From: Ipomoea triloba
Lineage: Eukaryota > Streptophyta > Magnoliopsida > Solanales > Convolvulaceae
DNA length: 64,000 nt
Direction of reading: 5' to 3'
NCBI RefSeq assembly: GCF_003576645.1
Contig: NC_044920.1
Coordinates: 9,757,018 to 9,821,017, forward strand
The stretch's first letter is position 1; each line of letters begins with the position of its first letter. This document shows, piece by piece, positions 10,353-21,455 of the stretch. Under the pieces are notes generated by a model. That model was not told where the DNA came from. It saw nothing but the letters and a program-made list of their open reading frames with translations, and ran no database searches. The translations under genes were made by a program, and so were the position numbers.

Positions 10353-12432
10353 TTACCATCTGAGTTTGGCTGGGAAATACTGCAGGAAACAAAGAAGAAA
10401 TAATCCAGTTATGAAATAATTCACTGAAAAAAATAAAGTAATTCATATCAATATTGAAAAATTTCACCTTTTCAATGAGAGAAAGGTAATAAGGTTTGAC
10501 TTTTTCTACATCGATTCTGACTTTGCTCTTGCTATATAGATCATATTTACTGCAAAATTATTTAACATACATTAATGTATATTAGATCAAAGAGGTTTAA
10601 TAATAGAGAGTAAAAAAGAAACGCTACATACTTGAAGATTTTGAGCCACTTCATGTTTTCTTTATCCTCTTCATTCATCAAGTGTGTATATGCCCCTTCC
10701 CTATGCAATGCTGTTCAAAAAACAAAAAATGCAATTCAAAGATTATGTAAATGAGTTAATTATAAGAAATTATTAAAGAAAATGATCTGAATAGGTCAAA
10801 CAAGAAAAAGACTTCAAAAATATAGTAACAAAAATGTTAAGAGAAAATTGAAACGCACCATAAAAAGAGTGATAACGGATAATAAACAAAGCTGCAGAAG
10901 GAAGAGTTGTTCCATTTTGCTTGGCCACCAAATACATGTAGTCATCATGGCCCCAAGACATGAGTACTTTGTCTAAACCACACCCTTCTTCATAGACTCC
11001 ATTTCTTGTGTTGTAAAGGGTGTTGTTGCAGTCTGGGTTTTCCTTGAAATACTGCATGCATGCGATTAAGGGCCAAAAAGAAAAATATATGTAAACACTC
11101 CCTAAATCTCAAAGAATTATTTTATCAATTTTGGTGGGGATAAGACGAAGCTAGGGAAAAAGGGGGAAAAAAAACCTTGTGGTGAACAATCGATTCATCA
11201 AAGGCACATCCAAGAGGGAATGTGTCACCAACCACAGCCCATTGAGGAAGCTCCCCAAAGCTAGGATGCAGAAGCACTTTTCCAAGATCTGTCACCCATG
11301 CTTGCAAATTTCAGAAAGTACACATTTATATTTCTCTAATACCGATATCAAATTGAAAAATGAATGTATTCCGATCTATCTCAACAGAAACCCTAATAGT
11401 GAGCAGCGGTGTAGGGGCCTCACTATTTGGTGGGGCATTTGGTCTTGCCTGCTGAGCCACTAAGTTACGGTAATTTAACTCTTCCCACATACTCTGTTAG
11501 GTCAGGGTGTGGGAACTCTTAGGATTGGGGATATAACCTTTTGGGAGAAGAAGAAAGCCTAATAGAATGTGCAACTACATATATACCATGGATGAGGGCA
11601 GTCAAATGCATCCAATCTTGATGAGGGTAGTCTTTTCTAATGGCCTCAGCAGTCTGCAGCAGGTGGTCAATCTGTGGTTCATCCAAGTCAGGATCACTGT
11701 CATCCACCACATCATTCAGTAGCTCACAGCATTCCCATATGCTCATCTCTACTTTATCCAATCTCCCATAATCCTCCCTCATCCTCTTCACCTACAAATT
11801 ATTTAATTAATTTGATAAACACAAATGAATGACAAGAAATTAATTAAATTGTATTATTGCATGTACTCACAAAGTCATATGTTTGGTTGATGTGTTGCAC
11901 TCTATAAAACTCCTCCACCCTCTTCTGTCTCTCACTTTCTGCATCATAGTCCCTGTATGTTCACCATTCACCAACTCCATCATTTAATTAATGTTTGTCT
12001 TACATACATACATATATAGAAAATTAAGGATTTCACTGCTTTGATTTTCTGCCTAAAGTAAGATAAAATGTAATGTGAATCAATTATTTAACCTGAAAGA
12101 TTGACCAAAAGAATTCATCTCTGGGACTTCAAATCTTCCATTGGAAGACATTGGGCATAGCAAACCCTCCATTCAAAATCAGTTCATTAGCATTATCAGA
12201 AGGGACGACCTGTTTCTCCTCAACTAATCAGACACAAAAGAAAAAGAACAACATTACTAGCTACCATGAAAACCATATAGATTGTTTGGGTGCTACCAGA
12301 AAGCGTCAGATAGTCGTGAGGAGAAAATAACCTCTTCGGGATTCAAAAAATAAAAATAAAAATTACAATACATTAAAAAGACAAAGAAAATGTACCATGT
12401 TCTGCTGGTTGCTCAATGATGAGGATTGTCAT
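10353..12432 (-). CDS. MIOX: Myo-inositol oxygenase, 9 exons, one-base frameshift in exon 2
   Basis: This gene encodes the di-iron enzyme that oxidises myo-inositol to D-glucuronate (cytosolic; UDP-glucuronate, cell-wall and ascorbate-related metabolism). Exons, 5' to 3' on the minus strand: 12396-12432, 12093-12223, 11871-11952, 11587-11791, 11176-11288, 10859-11051, 10632-10710, 10468-10549, 10353-10379. All introns show GT-AG and all phases fit. The product is 315 residues when one extra base is discounted, the usual plant length. It begins [10 protein letters not shown] and ends KYFPAKLRW. The metal ligands of the family are present: His in IDHLLQTAE (~126), His-Asp split over exons 4/5 (~151-152), His in SWGHDD (~224), His in RYHSFY (~250), Asp in NKYDLY (~283). 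In exon 2, CCCAATG (around 12151) carries one base too many and leads to a stop; the expected frame resumes afterwards. This is either an assembly error or a recent null mutation. Confidence 0.93.
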
Positions 12433-12545
12433 TCAGCCAAGATCTTGGAAAAGGGAATAGGGAAAAGACAAAAAGAAATAAAGAGAAAGCTGGAAACTCA
12501 ATGATTGAGAGTGAGAGTTGTGAGAAGGTTTAGGGCGGTTTGGGG

Positions 12546-12553
12546 ATTTTATA
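12546..12553 (-). promoter_or_regulatory. Probable MIOX TATA box
   Basis: The minus strand reads CTATAAAATCCCC about 115 bp upstream of the MIOX ATG, a suitable place for a TATA box with a 5' UTR of roughly 80 nt. A CT-rich stretch (ACTCTCACTCTCAATC) lies between, as is common in plant leaders. Confidence 0.6.
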
Positions 12554-12668
12554 GTAGTTGGATAATGAGAGGTCCTTCCTTGAAATTTAAAATGTTGGGA
12601 GTCCTTAACTGAAAATCTACCCGAGCCCGATCCTTCACCCAAAACCCCTTTCCAGGTAAGTTTATACT

Positions 12669-12790
12669 TTTTTTTTTTTAAAACCAAAGCAGCTTCATAA
12701 AATCAACAAACCAAACTCGAGATACAAACCGGGGGAACAGATCCCCAGACATCAAGGACAGAAGATGAATCAGCTGCCCGCGCAATGTGA
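12669..12790 (-). mobile_element. 5'-truncated LINE 3' end
   Basis: The minus-strand frame reads ARAADSSSVLDVWGSVPP and stops at SSLVC, resembling the C-terminus of the RNase H domain in plant LINEs. It is followed by a 3' tail seen as a T run on the plus strand (12669-12679). It sits about 240 bp upstream of the MIOX start codon. Confidence 0.5.
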
Positions 12791-13066
12791 CAAAAGTTAA
12801 TAAAGTGGACTAAAATTGACAATGCTCTAATAACTATATGACCAAAAATGGAAATAACTCAAAAAAATATAACAGTTAGATGCAATCATTTTGTTAGAGT
12901 ACTTGCTGCTTACATTAGATATTCTTAAAGTATTTTTTTCTTTCATGTGCAATAATTATTTGAGAACAATTTAGCATAATGAAAGCAAGAATGTATGAGG
13001 ATAAAAAACAAATAGAATCTATGTAATTATATCACCCCAGTTTGTGTAACCTTTAAAGTTTTATTT
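12791..13066. other. No gene seen
   Basis: AT-rich unique sequence between the LINE fragment and the following duplication. Confidence 0.4.
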
Positions 13067-13297
13067 CTTTAATTTTACCAGGAAGTTGAGACTTCATTTT
13101 AGCCAGTTTGTGTACCCTTTCATTTACCTCTGGTAAGTAGTACACACACACAGATATATATACAAACATACATATATATATATATATATATATAGATTTA
13201 CTTTTTTTAATTTTACCAGGAAGTTGAGACTTCATATTAGCCAATTTGTGGACCCTTTCATTTACCTCTGGTAAGCAGTACACACACATATATATAT
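13067..13297. repeat. Diverged direct duplication (~110-134 bp) with TA/CA microsatellites
   Basis: The block TTAATTTTACCAGGAAGTTG through CCTCTGGTAAG(T/C)AGTACACAC occurs twice (from about 13068 and 13207). Each copy ends in CACACA/TATATA runs; length variation of the runs accounts for the unequal copies. Confidence 0.75.
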
Positions 13298-13873
13298 GGG
13301 CGCGCTCAGGTGTGGACGGTCGCCCAGGAAGGAAATGAGAACGCTTCGCAGCCGTCCACATGTCTAGATTAACGAATTAGATCTAATTTTTAAAAAAAAC
13401 GACGCGGTGACATTTTCGTAAATAACTCGAACTTTGGTGCAAGTAATTGTGTTATAAGTGCACATAGTTTCATTTACAAGTGCACCTATTTTCGCACCTA
13501 TTTTCGCTTACAAGTACAAGTAATTTACCTTGTTAACAATCATGCACCTTGGTGCAACCTAGGTGCATCTAATTATAACATTAGGTGCACATAGTTATAA
13601 CATTAGGTGCACTAATCAGTATTGATGCACAGTGTACAATTTACTTGCACCTGTAATACATTTTGCTTGCACTTGTGCACCTATTTTCACTTACAAGTGC
13701 AAGTAATTTACCTTGTTAACATTCATGCACTTGGGTGCAATCTAGGTGCACCTAGTTATAACATTAGGTGCACCTAGTTATAACATTAGGTGAAACTACA
13801 TATGGATATGTGGCATGTTGCGAAGGGTTCTCAGTTCTCTTTTGGGCGGGTGGTTCTCACCTGAACGCGATCC
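13298..13873. mobile_element. MITE inserted in TA repeats, with 22-bp internal repeats
   Basis: Inverted termini: GGGCGCGCTCAGGTG on the left, and GGATCGCGTTCAGGTGAG when the right end is read inward. Both carry an adjacent GAGAACC/GAGAACG motif. The element lies between TATATA runs, so the target duplication is hidden in TA repeat. The interior holds repeats such as TTATAACATTAGGTGCACCT and a duplicated segment with TTTACCTTGTTAACA (about 13520 and 13705). It has no ORF. Termini and insertion habit suggest a Mutator-like non-autonomous family. Confidence 0.65.
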
Positions 13874-14109
13874 TCTATATATATATATATATGGTCTAAC
13901 ATAAACTGAACTTTGAAACTTATGTATTATATATATATATATGTACAACTAAAGAATGCAAAAAAAAATACGCTTCTTTATACAAATTTAAGGCTGACAA
14001 GGGGGTCTCAATTCAGTCTAAATACAATGTATTCTAGGTTAATGGAGCAACTGAAAATTCATATTAACCATATTTTATGAAATAAATATGGTCATTTGAG
14101 ATTGCAACA

Positions 14110-14364
14110 CTTAGTCAAAGCTCATAATTTAACTATACAAATGCACTCATATATTATTGGATTGTGGTGTGCTGTGCCAAAAAGCAAATAATACGTACTT
14201 GACAAATTGAAATTGGAGTAGAAAAATACAATAAAAAACTTAGTCAAAGCTCAGAATTTAACTTTACAGATGCATTCATATATTATTGGAATGTGGTGTG
14301 TTGTGCAAAAAAAGCAAATAATACTTGACAAATTCAAATTGCAGTAGAAAAATACAATAAAAAT
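14110..14364. repeat. 129-bp tandem duplication
   Basis: The block starting CTTAGTCAAAGCTCA and ending GAAAAATACAATAAAAA occurs twice (starts 14110 and 14239) with scattered substitutions. Non-coding. Confidence 0.8.
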
Positions 14365-15864
14365 GATAAATTCTCTCTCTATATGTGTGTGTAAATTCTA
14401 TGAAGAAGTTATATTTAAAAAAAATTACATTGAGTACAAGAGAACCAATTCAGTACAATATTTTTACATTTAAATGAAAACTGCAAAGCAGTTTTATTCC
14501 TAATAAAATAGGTAATGCTTTTGAGTACAAATCTAAGTATTAGTAATCATTTACTACAATTACCAATGCATTTAAATGGGTATAAAATGGCTTCTTTTAA
14601 AGGAGTAAGAAAATCTTTTTTCAAATTCAGTTTGACCCTTCAAATGTAGATTCTAACCAGCAGTTTGAAAGAAAAATGAAGTTAGAGAATTCAACAAGTA
14701 TTGGTTGCAAGAGGAAACATGAGCATTCAAATAAAGGTAAATTTACATTAAGGTTTATTTCATATGATTTTTAAATAACATTCACAGTATGTTAAAATTA
14801 TTTTATCCCATTTTTAGTGTGAAGTTTATAACTACAAAAATATGCCCTCTTCACTCTAAGTAGCATTAAAATGAAAATCTTTAGTTTTTGTGTTTGGCTC
14901 ACCTTAGAAAATTCCTATAAATTACATGTAGGCAGAGCACTTATAACATAGAAGTATTACTATTCCTTTTCAAATTACTCATGCAATTTGTTTACCAAAT
15001 TAGTAACTTCAAAGATAAAATATATCAACATTTAATTGTAATACACATATTTTATATTCTGTATATTTTAAAAAATTTATATATGGATATACCACACATG
15101 AACTGGGACTAAAAAGTTTAGATATACCCCAAAAAACAATTATTTGAACAATTAGTATATATTAACTGAGAAAACTTATCTTTAGGAGAATGAATTTGCC
15201 AAAAAAAAAAAAAAAAAAAGCCGTAGCTATGTTCGTCTGATCTTTTTCCATTATTGCATGCAGGCCTTGGTTTCGTGATTTGAAGGTTTTTAGCCCTACA
15301 TTTGTCTGCTCTTCGTAGATGTAGTTAGATCTGACCTACGAAAAAATTAGTTAGGGTTTGTGAGTAATAAGTAAAAAATCAATCTAAAAATCAATAAAAT
15401 TGAATAAAATTAGCAGAATATGAATACTAATTATGTGTTTTAGCAAGAAATTAGTAATATACATGTAATGCAGTCCTTCGTTTCATTTGTCTGTGTATTT
15501 TTGTCTGCTCAATTCAAAATGAAACGAAGGTCCGTAGATCTAATCTACGGACAAATTGGTTAGCTTTCGTGGTTAATTACATAAAAAATATATTAAAATT
15601 ATAGGAAAAAAAGAAAGGAAACAAATTACTGTATAGTGGAGAAAATTTCGTCAATGATCCTAGAACCTCAAATTTGCAAATCACAACCGTTTTAGGTAGA
15701 AGGTCGTTGATGTAGTATGAAATCGAAGTCCGTTGTTGAAATGTTGTATTCTTTAGGAAATTGTTAGTGCTTTTGCTGTTATGGACGAGAGATTGAGGTT
15801 TTAGGGAACTCTATTAACTATTTGGCTTGGTTTCCATTTTTGAAGGGTGAGATAGGGTTTTGAA
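14365..15864. other. No gene seen; small inverted repeats near 15.5 kb
   Basis: AT-rich sequence without long ORFs. At 15475-15531 CCTTCGTTTCATTT and AAATGAAACGAAGG form an inverted pair, followed by CCGTAGATCTAATCTACGG, a 9-bp-arm hairpin (15532-15550). The 15300 region carries a related CGTAGATGTAG...CTACG hairpin. No element could be assigned. Confidence 0.4.
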
Positions 15865-16008
15865 TAGGGCTGTCAAAGTGGGCCGAAGTCCACGGGCTGG
15901 CCCACACTCGCCTCGTAGTGGGCGGGTTAGGGTTATTAAAATCATGGCATGCTAAGGAGCGGGCCTAACGGGCCTAGTCCGCGCCGCGGCCCGCAGGCCA
16001 AGCATTAT

Positions 16009-16042
<34 letters not shown>

Positions 16043-16047
<5 letters not shown>

Positions 16048-16197
16048 CAATCATATGAGGCAACACCTTCCCGTGAGACAGATATGCGATAACTTGAGTG
16101 CACACAGTTTAGGGTGTGTGCATTCGTGAAGTAGATTATGTGCACTCACGTTGTCGCACTGTCTCACGGGAAGGTGTTGTCTCATATGAAGTCAACC
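16043..16197. mobile_element. Small Mutator-like MITE in TA repeats (copy 1)
   Basis: Inverted termini: AATTACAATCATATGAGGC on the left, and GGTTGACTTCATATGAGAC when the right end is read inward. Inside are CTTCCCGTGAGACAG and its inverse CTGTCTCACGGGAAG. It lies between TA runs (16014-16042 and 16204-16250). A second copy in opposite orientation, with a clean 10-bp target duplication, is at 36233-36450 and defines the ends. Confidence 0.75.
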
Positions 16198-16198
16198 T

Positions 16199-16255
<57 letters not shown>

Positions 16256-16394
16256 GTTAAATCTTAAGTCTTGACCACATGACGGAATGACGGAGAACCT
16301 CTCTAGAATGATGCTGGAGGCGACCACTCAGTCGCCAGAAGAGGAGGACCTTCTTCAGTGAAGCACGAAGAATTCGAAAAGAACAAGAAATACA

Positions 16395-17561
16395 ATGGAG
16401 ATTCAAGATCCCCTTCCAACGAACGATATGGCCCAAGATTCGTCGTTTGCTCTCGATCTTAAATCACCAGAATCCACTCAGTGGAGAACACTAGTGGAAA
16501 CGCTTAACACTGGTTGGGGCCGGAAGGAAGTCCTAGATACATTTGATAGAGAGGTAGTAATCCATGTCACAAAGGAAGAAAAGGAGCGATTGCGCCACCC
16601 ATGGAGACGTACCCTAATCATCAAAGTTCTCGGCCGGAAGGTGAGCTACTCTTTCCTACTAGACAGATTGCAGAGAATATGGAAACCAGATGCCAATTTT
16701 GAGCTAATAGCCCTAGACCAAGATTTCTATTTAGCTAAATTTGATTCCTTACGCGACTATGATTTCGCCAAATACGAAGGGCAATGGATTATCTTGGGAC
16801 ATTACTTAACAGTGTAAGAATGGGTACGCAATTTCCACCCAAGAAAGAACAAGCTTGAGAAATTACTCGTGTGGATCAGATTCCCCGCACTCCCCATCGA
16901 ATATTTTGAAGACGAATTCTTGAAGAAAATAGGGAAGGAAGTCGGTCGACTAGTGAAAGTGGATTATACGACAAGCTTGATATCAAAAGGCAAATTTTCC
17001 AGAATATGCATTGAGCTAGATATCACGAAGCCACTACTTTCGAAATTTACAATAGTTGGGGAGGTGATGCCAATCGAGTATGAAGGGCTACAGATGGTGT
17101 GTTTCAAATGTGGCATATATGGTCACAAACAGGGGCAATGCAAAGGGGATAACAGTATGTCAAAGGAGAATGGGACCTCACAACCGCCTGTTGCTAAACA
17201 GACCAACTCGCAGCAGCAAAAAGAAACCCGCCCGGAGTCACGACGAGCAACAGCCCCTGCCCAAGATTACAAAGGGAACTACGGGGCTTGGATGCTGGTT
17301 GCAAGAAAGGAGAGAAGAGGCCAGAGAAGGGGGTTTCGTTCCCTGGGCGTCCAAGATAATAGGCGAACTCAAGTTCCTCCTACAACTCTGAACCCATCGG
17401 GTTTAGATCTCAGTTCCCGATATGCAGCCCTCGAGCACCTGAATGAGGAGGAGGCAAAGCCACCCAATGCAGGCAACGCACCCCGTGCTGATATGAGTAA
17501 TGTACCTAGGGCGTTAGCCAGAATCTGTACCTCACAGAACCCCCAAACTCTAATGACCTAG
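16395..17561 (+). pseudogene. LINE ORF1, nucleic-acid-binding protein, one in-frame stop
   Basis: The frame runs from the ATG at 16395 with one stop (TAA, 16815-16817) where the family usually continues (..GHYLTV-x-EWVRNF). The N-terminal ~200 residues match the DUF4283 pattern of plant LINE ORF1 (RTLIIKVLGRKVSYSFLLDR, then LLVWIRFPALPIEYF). A CCHC knuckle CFKCGIYGHKQGQC follows at 17100-17141. The tail is rich in Q, R, P and G, as expected of an RNA-binding chaperone. The TAA probably arose by CAA to TAA. Confidence 0.85.
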
Positions 17562-17961
17562 AGGCAGAACGCCCAACGGTACCAGCCCAGACAACCCCAA
17601 CAGAATGGGCGTGGCGCCTATGGAGGAAGAGGCGGCAGAGAAGGAACCCCTAGACGTGCAGTAGCCGAAGCCGAACACACAATTGTAAGGGGGTCAAAAA
17701 ACAGCAAACAAGTCACATGTATGGTCGTGCACCATCAATATGATCTGCCCGAGTCCTCTCATAGGGCAGAACTAGAATATGACATCCAAGAGGACACCCC
17801 CCCCCCCCAAGTTGTGGAAAGAATCTTTACTGACAGAACGGGTGTAGCTGATACCCTCATGACGGATGATACTAGCCAGATGGGCCAGAACGATCTTGAT
17901 CTATAAGTTGTGTCGTACACCTGAGCACACTCTTTTGTTTATTTTTTTTTTTTCATTTTTT
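17562..17961 (+). other. LINE ORF1 tail and ORF1-ORF2 spacer
   Basis: Remnant coding sequence in another frame (17721-17906), a C homopolymer of 10 (17799-17808) that may mark an indel, and a T-rich run directly before ORF2. Confidence 0.5.
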
Positions 17962-18278
17962 ATGATTATTCTATGTTGGAATTGTCAGGGTGCTACCTCG
18001 AGACCCTTTAGGTGCACCCTAAATCTCTATTGCAGGGAATTTTCCCCTGATTTGATTTGTCTACTTGAACCCAAAACTTCGGGTATTCAAGCTAACAACT
18101 TGTGTTTTAGTTTTGTATTCGATGAATGGGTTAGGGTCGAAGCAATAGGTTCTCCGAGGGCATTTGGATTCTATGGAAAGCCCCACTCAAGGTGGAGATC
18201 TTCCAAACGCACCCGCAATTTATTAACCTGCTAATTGAAGAGGATAATGGGCCACCCTGGGCATTATCGGTGGTGTAT
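17962..18278 (+). pseudogene. LINE ORF2, N-terminal endonuclease part
   Basis: The ATG at 17962 opens with MIILCWNCQGA, the start of the apurinic-type endonuclease (WNC-x-G). It continues to SPDLICLLEPKTSG, the conserved LxEPK metal-site motif, and to DEWVRVEAIG. A one-base shift after this point moves the matching frame (EGIWILWKAPLKVEIFQTHP) before the coding sequence is cut by the LTR insertion at 18279. The rest of ORF2 resumes at 30942. Confidence 0.88.
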
Positions 18279-18479
18279 TGTAATACCCTGATTTTTGCTA
18301 AGAAAAATAAGTATTTAATTGAGAAATAGTATCAATCTTTATGGAGCATAAAAAAAAATATTTATATTAAGATTTGAACCCTATACCTCTCCTTTTAATC
18401 ACTAAGATCTTAACCATCAAGCCATCACAATTATTTGTTTTTTCAAAGTCCATTTGAAACCTTATTCTCATCATCATCA

Positions 18480-18532
18480 TTACACTATTATTATTTTTAT
18501 TATTATTATTATGATTATTATTATTATTATGA

Positions 18533-18579
<47 letters not shown>

Positions 18580-18580
18580 A
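18480..18580. repeat. TTA/ATT microsatellite
   Basis: About 30 imperfect ATT units, the last 14 nearly perfect. The apparent ORFs here (poly-Tyr on plus, poly-Asn on minus) come from the repeat. Confidence 0.9.
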
Positions 18581-20100
18581 GTTAATAAGTAAATGTACAT
18601 ATATATACTACATACATGATCTACTTTAATTATATAATGTTTTATATGTAAATATATATACATATGCGTGTAACTGTATATATATTATTTAATCACTTTA
18701 ATTATATATTATATATGTACGTTACATTATATATGTAATATGTATAATGTAAATTAAATAAAATTTATTTTGATTGGATATGATTGGAAGCTATATATGT
18801 TACAAATACTATTTGATCTTATCACAATTATATATTATGGGTAGATGGATAGAATTGTTAATGTGATGAGGTGGTGATCTTCTTTTTTCCTCTTTCCTCC
18901 CTTAGCCGAGATACACCAAAAAAGAACAAAAAAAAAAAAAATTCCTTTCTTCTTCTCCCATTGCCGTAAACTTCAAAAAAAAAAAAAAAAAAAATTTATT
19001 ATCATTGGATCTTCTTAGTTCTTCAAGAGTTGGAATCATCTCTAAGCCTAAAGAGGAGTCCTTAAACAATTAAAGTTAGAAAAATTTTGGAGATTAAGCT
19101 TTAACGTAAGTGTTTATGTCCACTTATTTATTCTACTCTGTAAAATTATATGATTTTCCTAAATACATTGGTATATAAATTCTATGACATAAACTATTTG
19201 CTTAGATGAGAAAAATTTGATTGATCATTATGTGAAAATATTTGATTGATTTCTTATAATGCTAAAAATTGTGCGTTTGATGGGGAAATTATTCTATGAA
19301 TACATTTTCTTTTGAAAACATTTTATGAGTACATATTAAAACATATGTGAGCAATATGTGTTTTTGAGTATTTATATGTATGTGATTATTATATATACAG
19401 AAGTATGGTATATTTAGAGAAAAATATAATATAATTATATTGTGAACATGTGTATATTCATACGGCTATTGAGATAAATATATATATTATATATATATTT
19501 GTGATATTTAGTATATATAAATTCATGAGGTATGTATACAGTATATATATAAAAGAAAAAAAAATATTAAATATATTATGTACAAGTAATATTATACTGT
19601 ACGTACATATGTTTATGTTATTAAAAAAAAATTATTATTTTATATATAAGTACTGTGCGTATGGTTTGTATATATATAAAAAGCAAAATGTTAATATATA
19701 TATATACTAGTATAGTACCCGTGCGATGCACGGACTAACAATTGTTATTGTTATATATATATATATATATAGCAAATTGAAAATGTACAAATTTTTCTAG
19801 TAATATTGGAAAAAAATATACTAATTGAATAAATAGTACGAATAGTGGCATTCCATAACAAAAATAATATTCCAATGAATATTATTTGATTTTATGATTT
19901 GAAGCATCATTATTAGTTGTATTATTATTATTATTATTATTATTATTGAGAAATTTATAAAAAAAATCATAATTCAAGAGAAGATAGCGAAATATTTTTT
20001 TTTTTTGAAAAAGATAGCGCAATATAATTCTTTGTACAAAGAATATACATCATTCAAATGCAAATTTTAAACTGAATGGAAATTTGATAATTGTACTTAC

Positions 20101-20302
20101 AAAACAGAACAAACTTTATACAGTTCAACATTAAAAACTTTAAATTTACAAATTTCAGTATAAATACTATTAAGATAATTACGCAAGATTGTACATAATG
20201 GCGATGTAACAACTCGAATAAATGATTGTCTTTGGACGCTCAATTGATTCAGACCATAATCTTTAGATAAAACATTCAAATGATCTTGCTCGTCGATATT
20301 TT
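20101..20302 (-). pseudogene. Captured exon of an unidentified gene
   Basis: A 202-nt open segment is bounded by canonical splice signals on the minus strand: TTGTTGTAG before and GTAAGTAC after. It encodes ENIDEQDHLNVLSKDYGLNQ, then LSVQRQSFIRVVTSPLCTIL and RNYLNSIYTEICKFKVFNVE. The even amino-acid composition and splice sites indicate a genuine exon, probably captured with flanking introns by Helitron A. I do not recognise the family. Confidence 0.55.
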
Positions 20303-20599
20303 CTACAACAAAATAAATAATAAAAAGTAATTGTGAATGTACATTACTAAATAACATAACATTACATATCTATATGGAACACTACAAAAAAATTATTTTT
20401 AACTAATAATATATAAGCATCCATATAAACTTTTAAAGATATATTTAAATATATCAACACACAAACACACATACGTGTCTCTCTCTTTCTCTCTCTCTCT
20501 ATATATATATACTTATTAAAAAACTAATTATAAGCCCACAAATAATAAACCAAAGCCCAAACCTCTGGACCTGATAAAAAATCAAAGCCCAAAATACCA

Positions 20600-20927
20600 A
20601 GCCCATAAATTAATCAAGTAATGCACCTGTAACATAAAAGGAAAAAAAAAATAAATAAAAAATGAAGTAACACGCTCTCAGCCTCCAACTCCCTCACAAA
20701 CCCTATCGTATCTCTACACAATCGCCTCCGCCGTTCTTACCCTTTGCAACGTTCGAAGCCAAATTTCTCAGCTGAAAGCGAGAACCCACCCACGTTAGCC
20801 TTCAATTTCCATCTCTATCGATTGAAAAACTCCGCAACCATCATCGATTTCTGAACGACGATGTTCGCGTCGAACATAAATAATGCGATTCAATCTTCGG
20901 AAACCCTAAACTCCTTCAATCCGTTCC
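20600..20927. other. Probable captured 5' exon/leader sequence, no ORF called
   Basis: The stretch 20670-20910 has balanced composition, unlike its AT-rich surroundings. On the minus strand it is followed by TTTTATGTTACAG, a possible splice acceptor. It may be a captured 5' UTR or first exon, but no product is evident. Confidence 0.3.
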
Positions 20928-21106
20928 TGTAACGATCTGGGAAGTGAACCGAAAGAAAGAGAAAGAGAAATAGAAGAGAAAGAGAGAGAAATAGAAGAGA
21001 AGGGGAAATACAGAGAAGAGAGAGTTTGAGAGAAGAAGAAGATAGGGAAATTGAGAATTGAATTTCAGTGTAAAAACCAAGCCTGTCATTTACGGCAATA
21101 CAGCCC

Positions 21107-21115
21107 CTATTTATA
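21107..21115 (-). promoter_or_regulatory. LTR TATA box
   Basis: The minus strand reads TAGTATAAATAGGGG within the gypsy LTR, about 60 bp upstream of a CT-rich leader; a typical pol II core promoter of an LTR. Confidence 0.6.
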
Positions 21116-21250
21116 CTAGAAATAAGGGAAATAACTAAACAATTCATTAACAAACTAATCAGCAGAGGAATAAAACGGTTTCGTCCTGGAGTTGATTCCG
21201 GTTGGCTCGGCTTTCTCGTGTCGATTCCGGTTGAAAGCCTGGGGTGTTAC

Positions 21251-21363
21251 TGTTAGGATTATATTAGAGTTTGTATTCCACTAGGTTTCTTTTACTAGTT
21301 CTTCTATATCTATTGTACTCTCATTCACGATGTACAGATTATCAATAATATTCAATCCTCATC
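21251..21363 (+). repeat. 5' LTR of the copia element
   Basis: 113 bp, starts TGTTAGGATT and ends CTCATC. It appears identical to the 3' LTR. The canonical CA end is absent; the outer boundary is fixed by the TSD. Confidence 0.9.
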
Positions 21364-21455
21364 TGGTATCAGTTACCGGGTTTTCNTGTACAGATTATCA
21401 ATAATATTCAATCCTCATCTGGTATCAGTTACCGGGTTTTCTTCAACTGTTTTTC

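Noticed and set aside
16278..16394. Direct role of the SINEs and LINE as one active pair
   Set aside because: SINE tails do not visibly resemble the LINE 3' end, and the LINE ORFs are broken; no support beyond co-occurrence.
18367..18663. Poly-Asn and poly-Tyr ORFs
   Set aside because: They are translations of an ATT microsatellite without domains.
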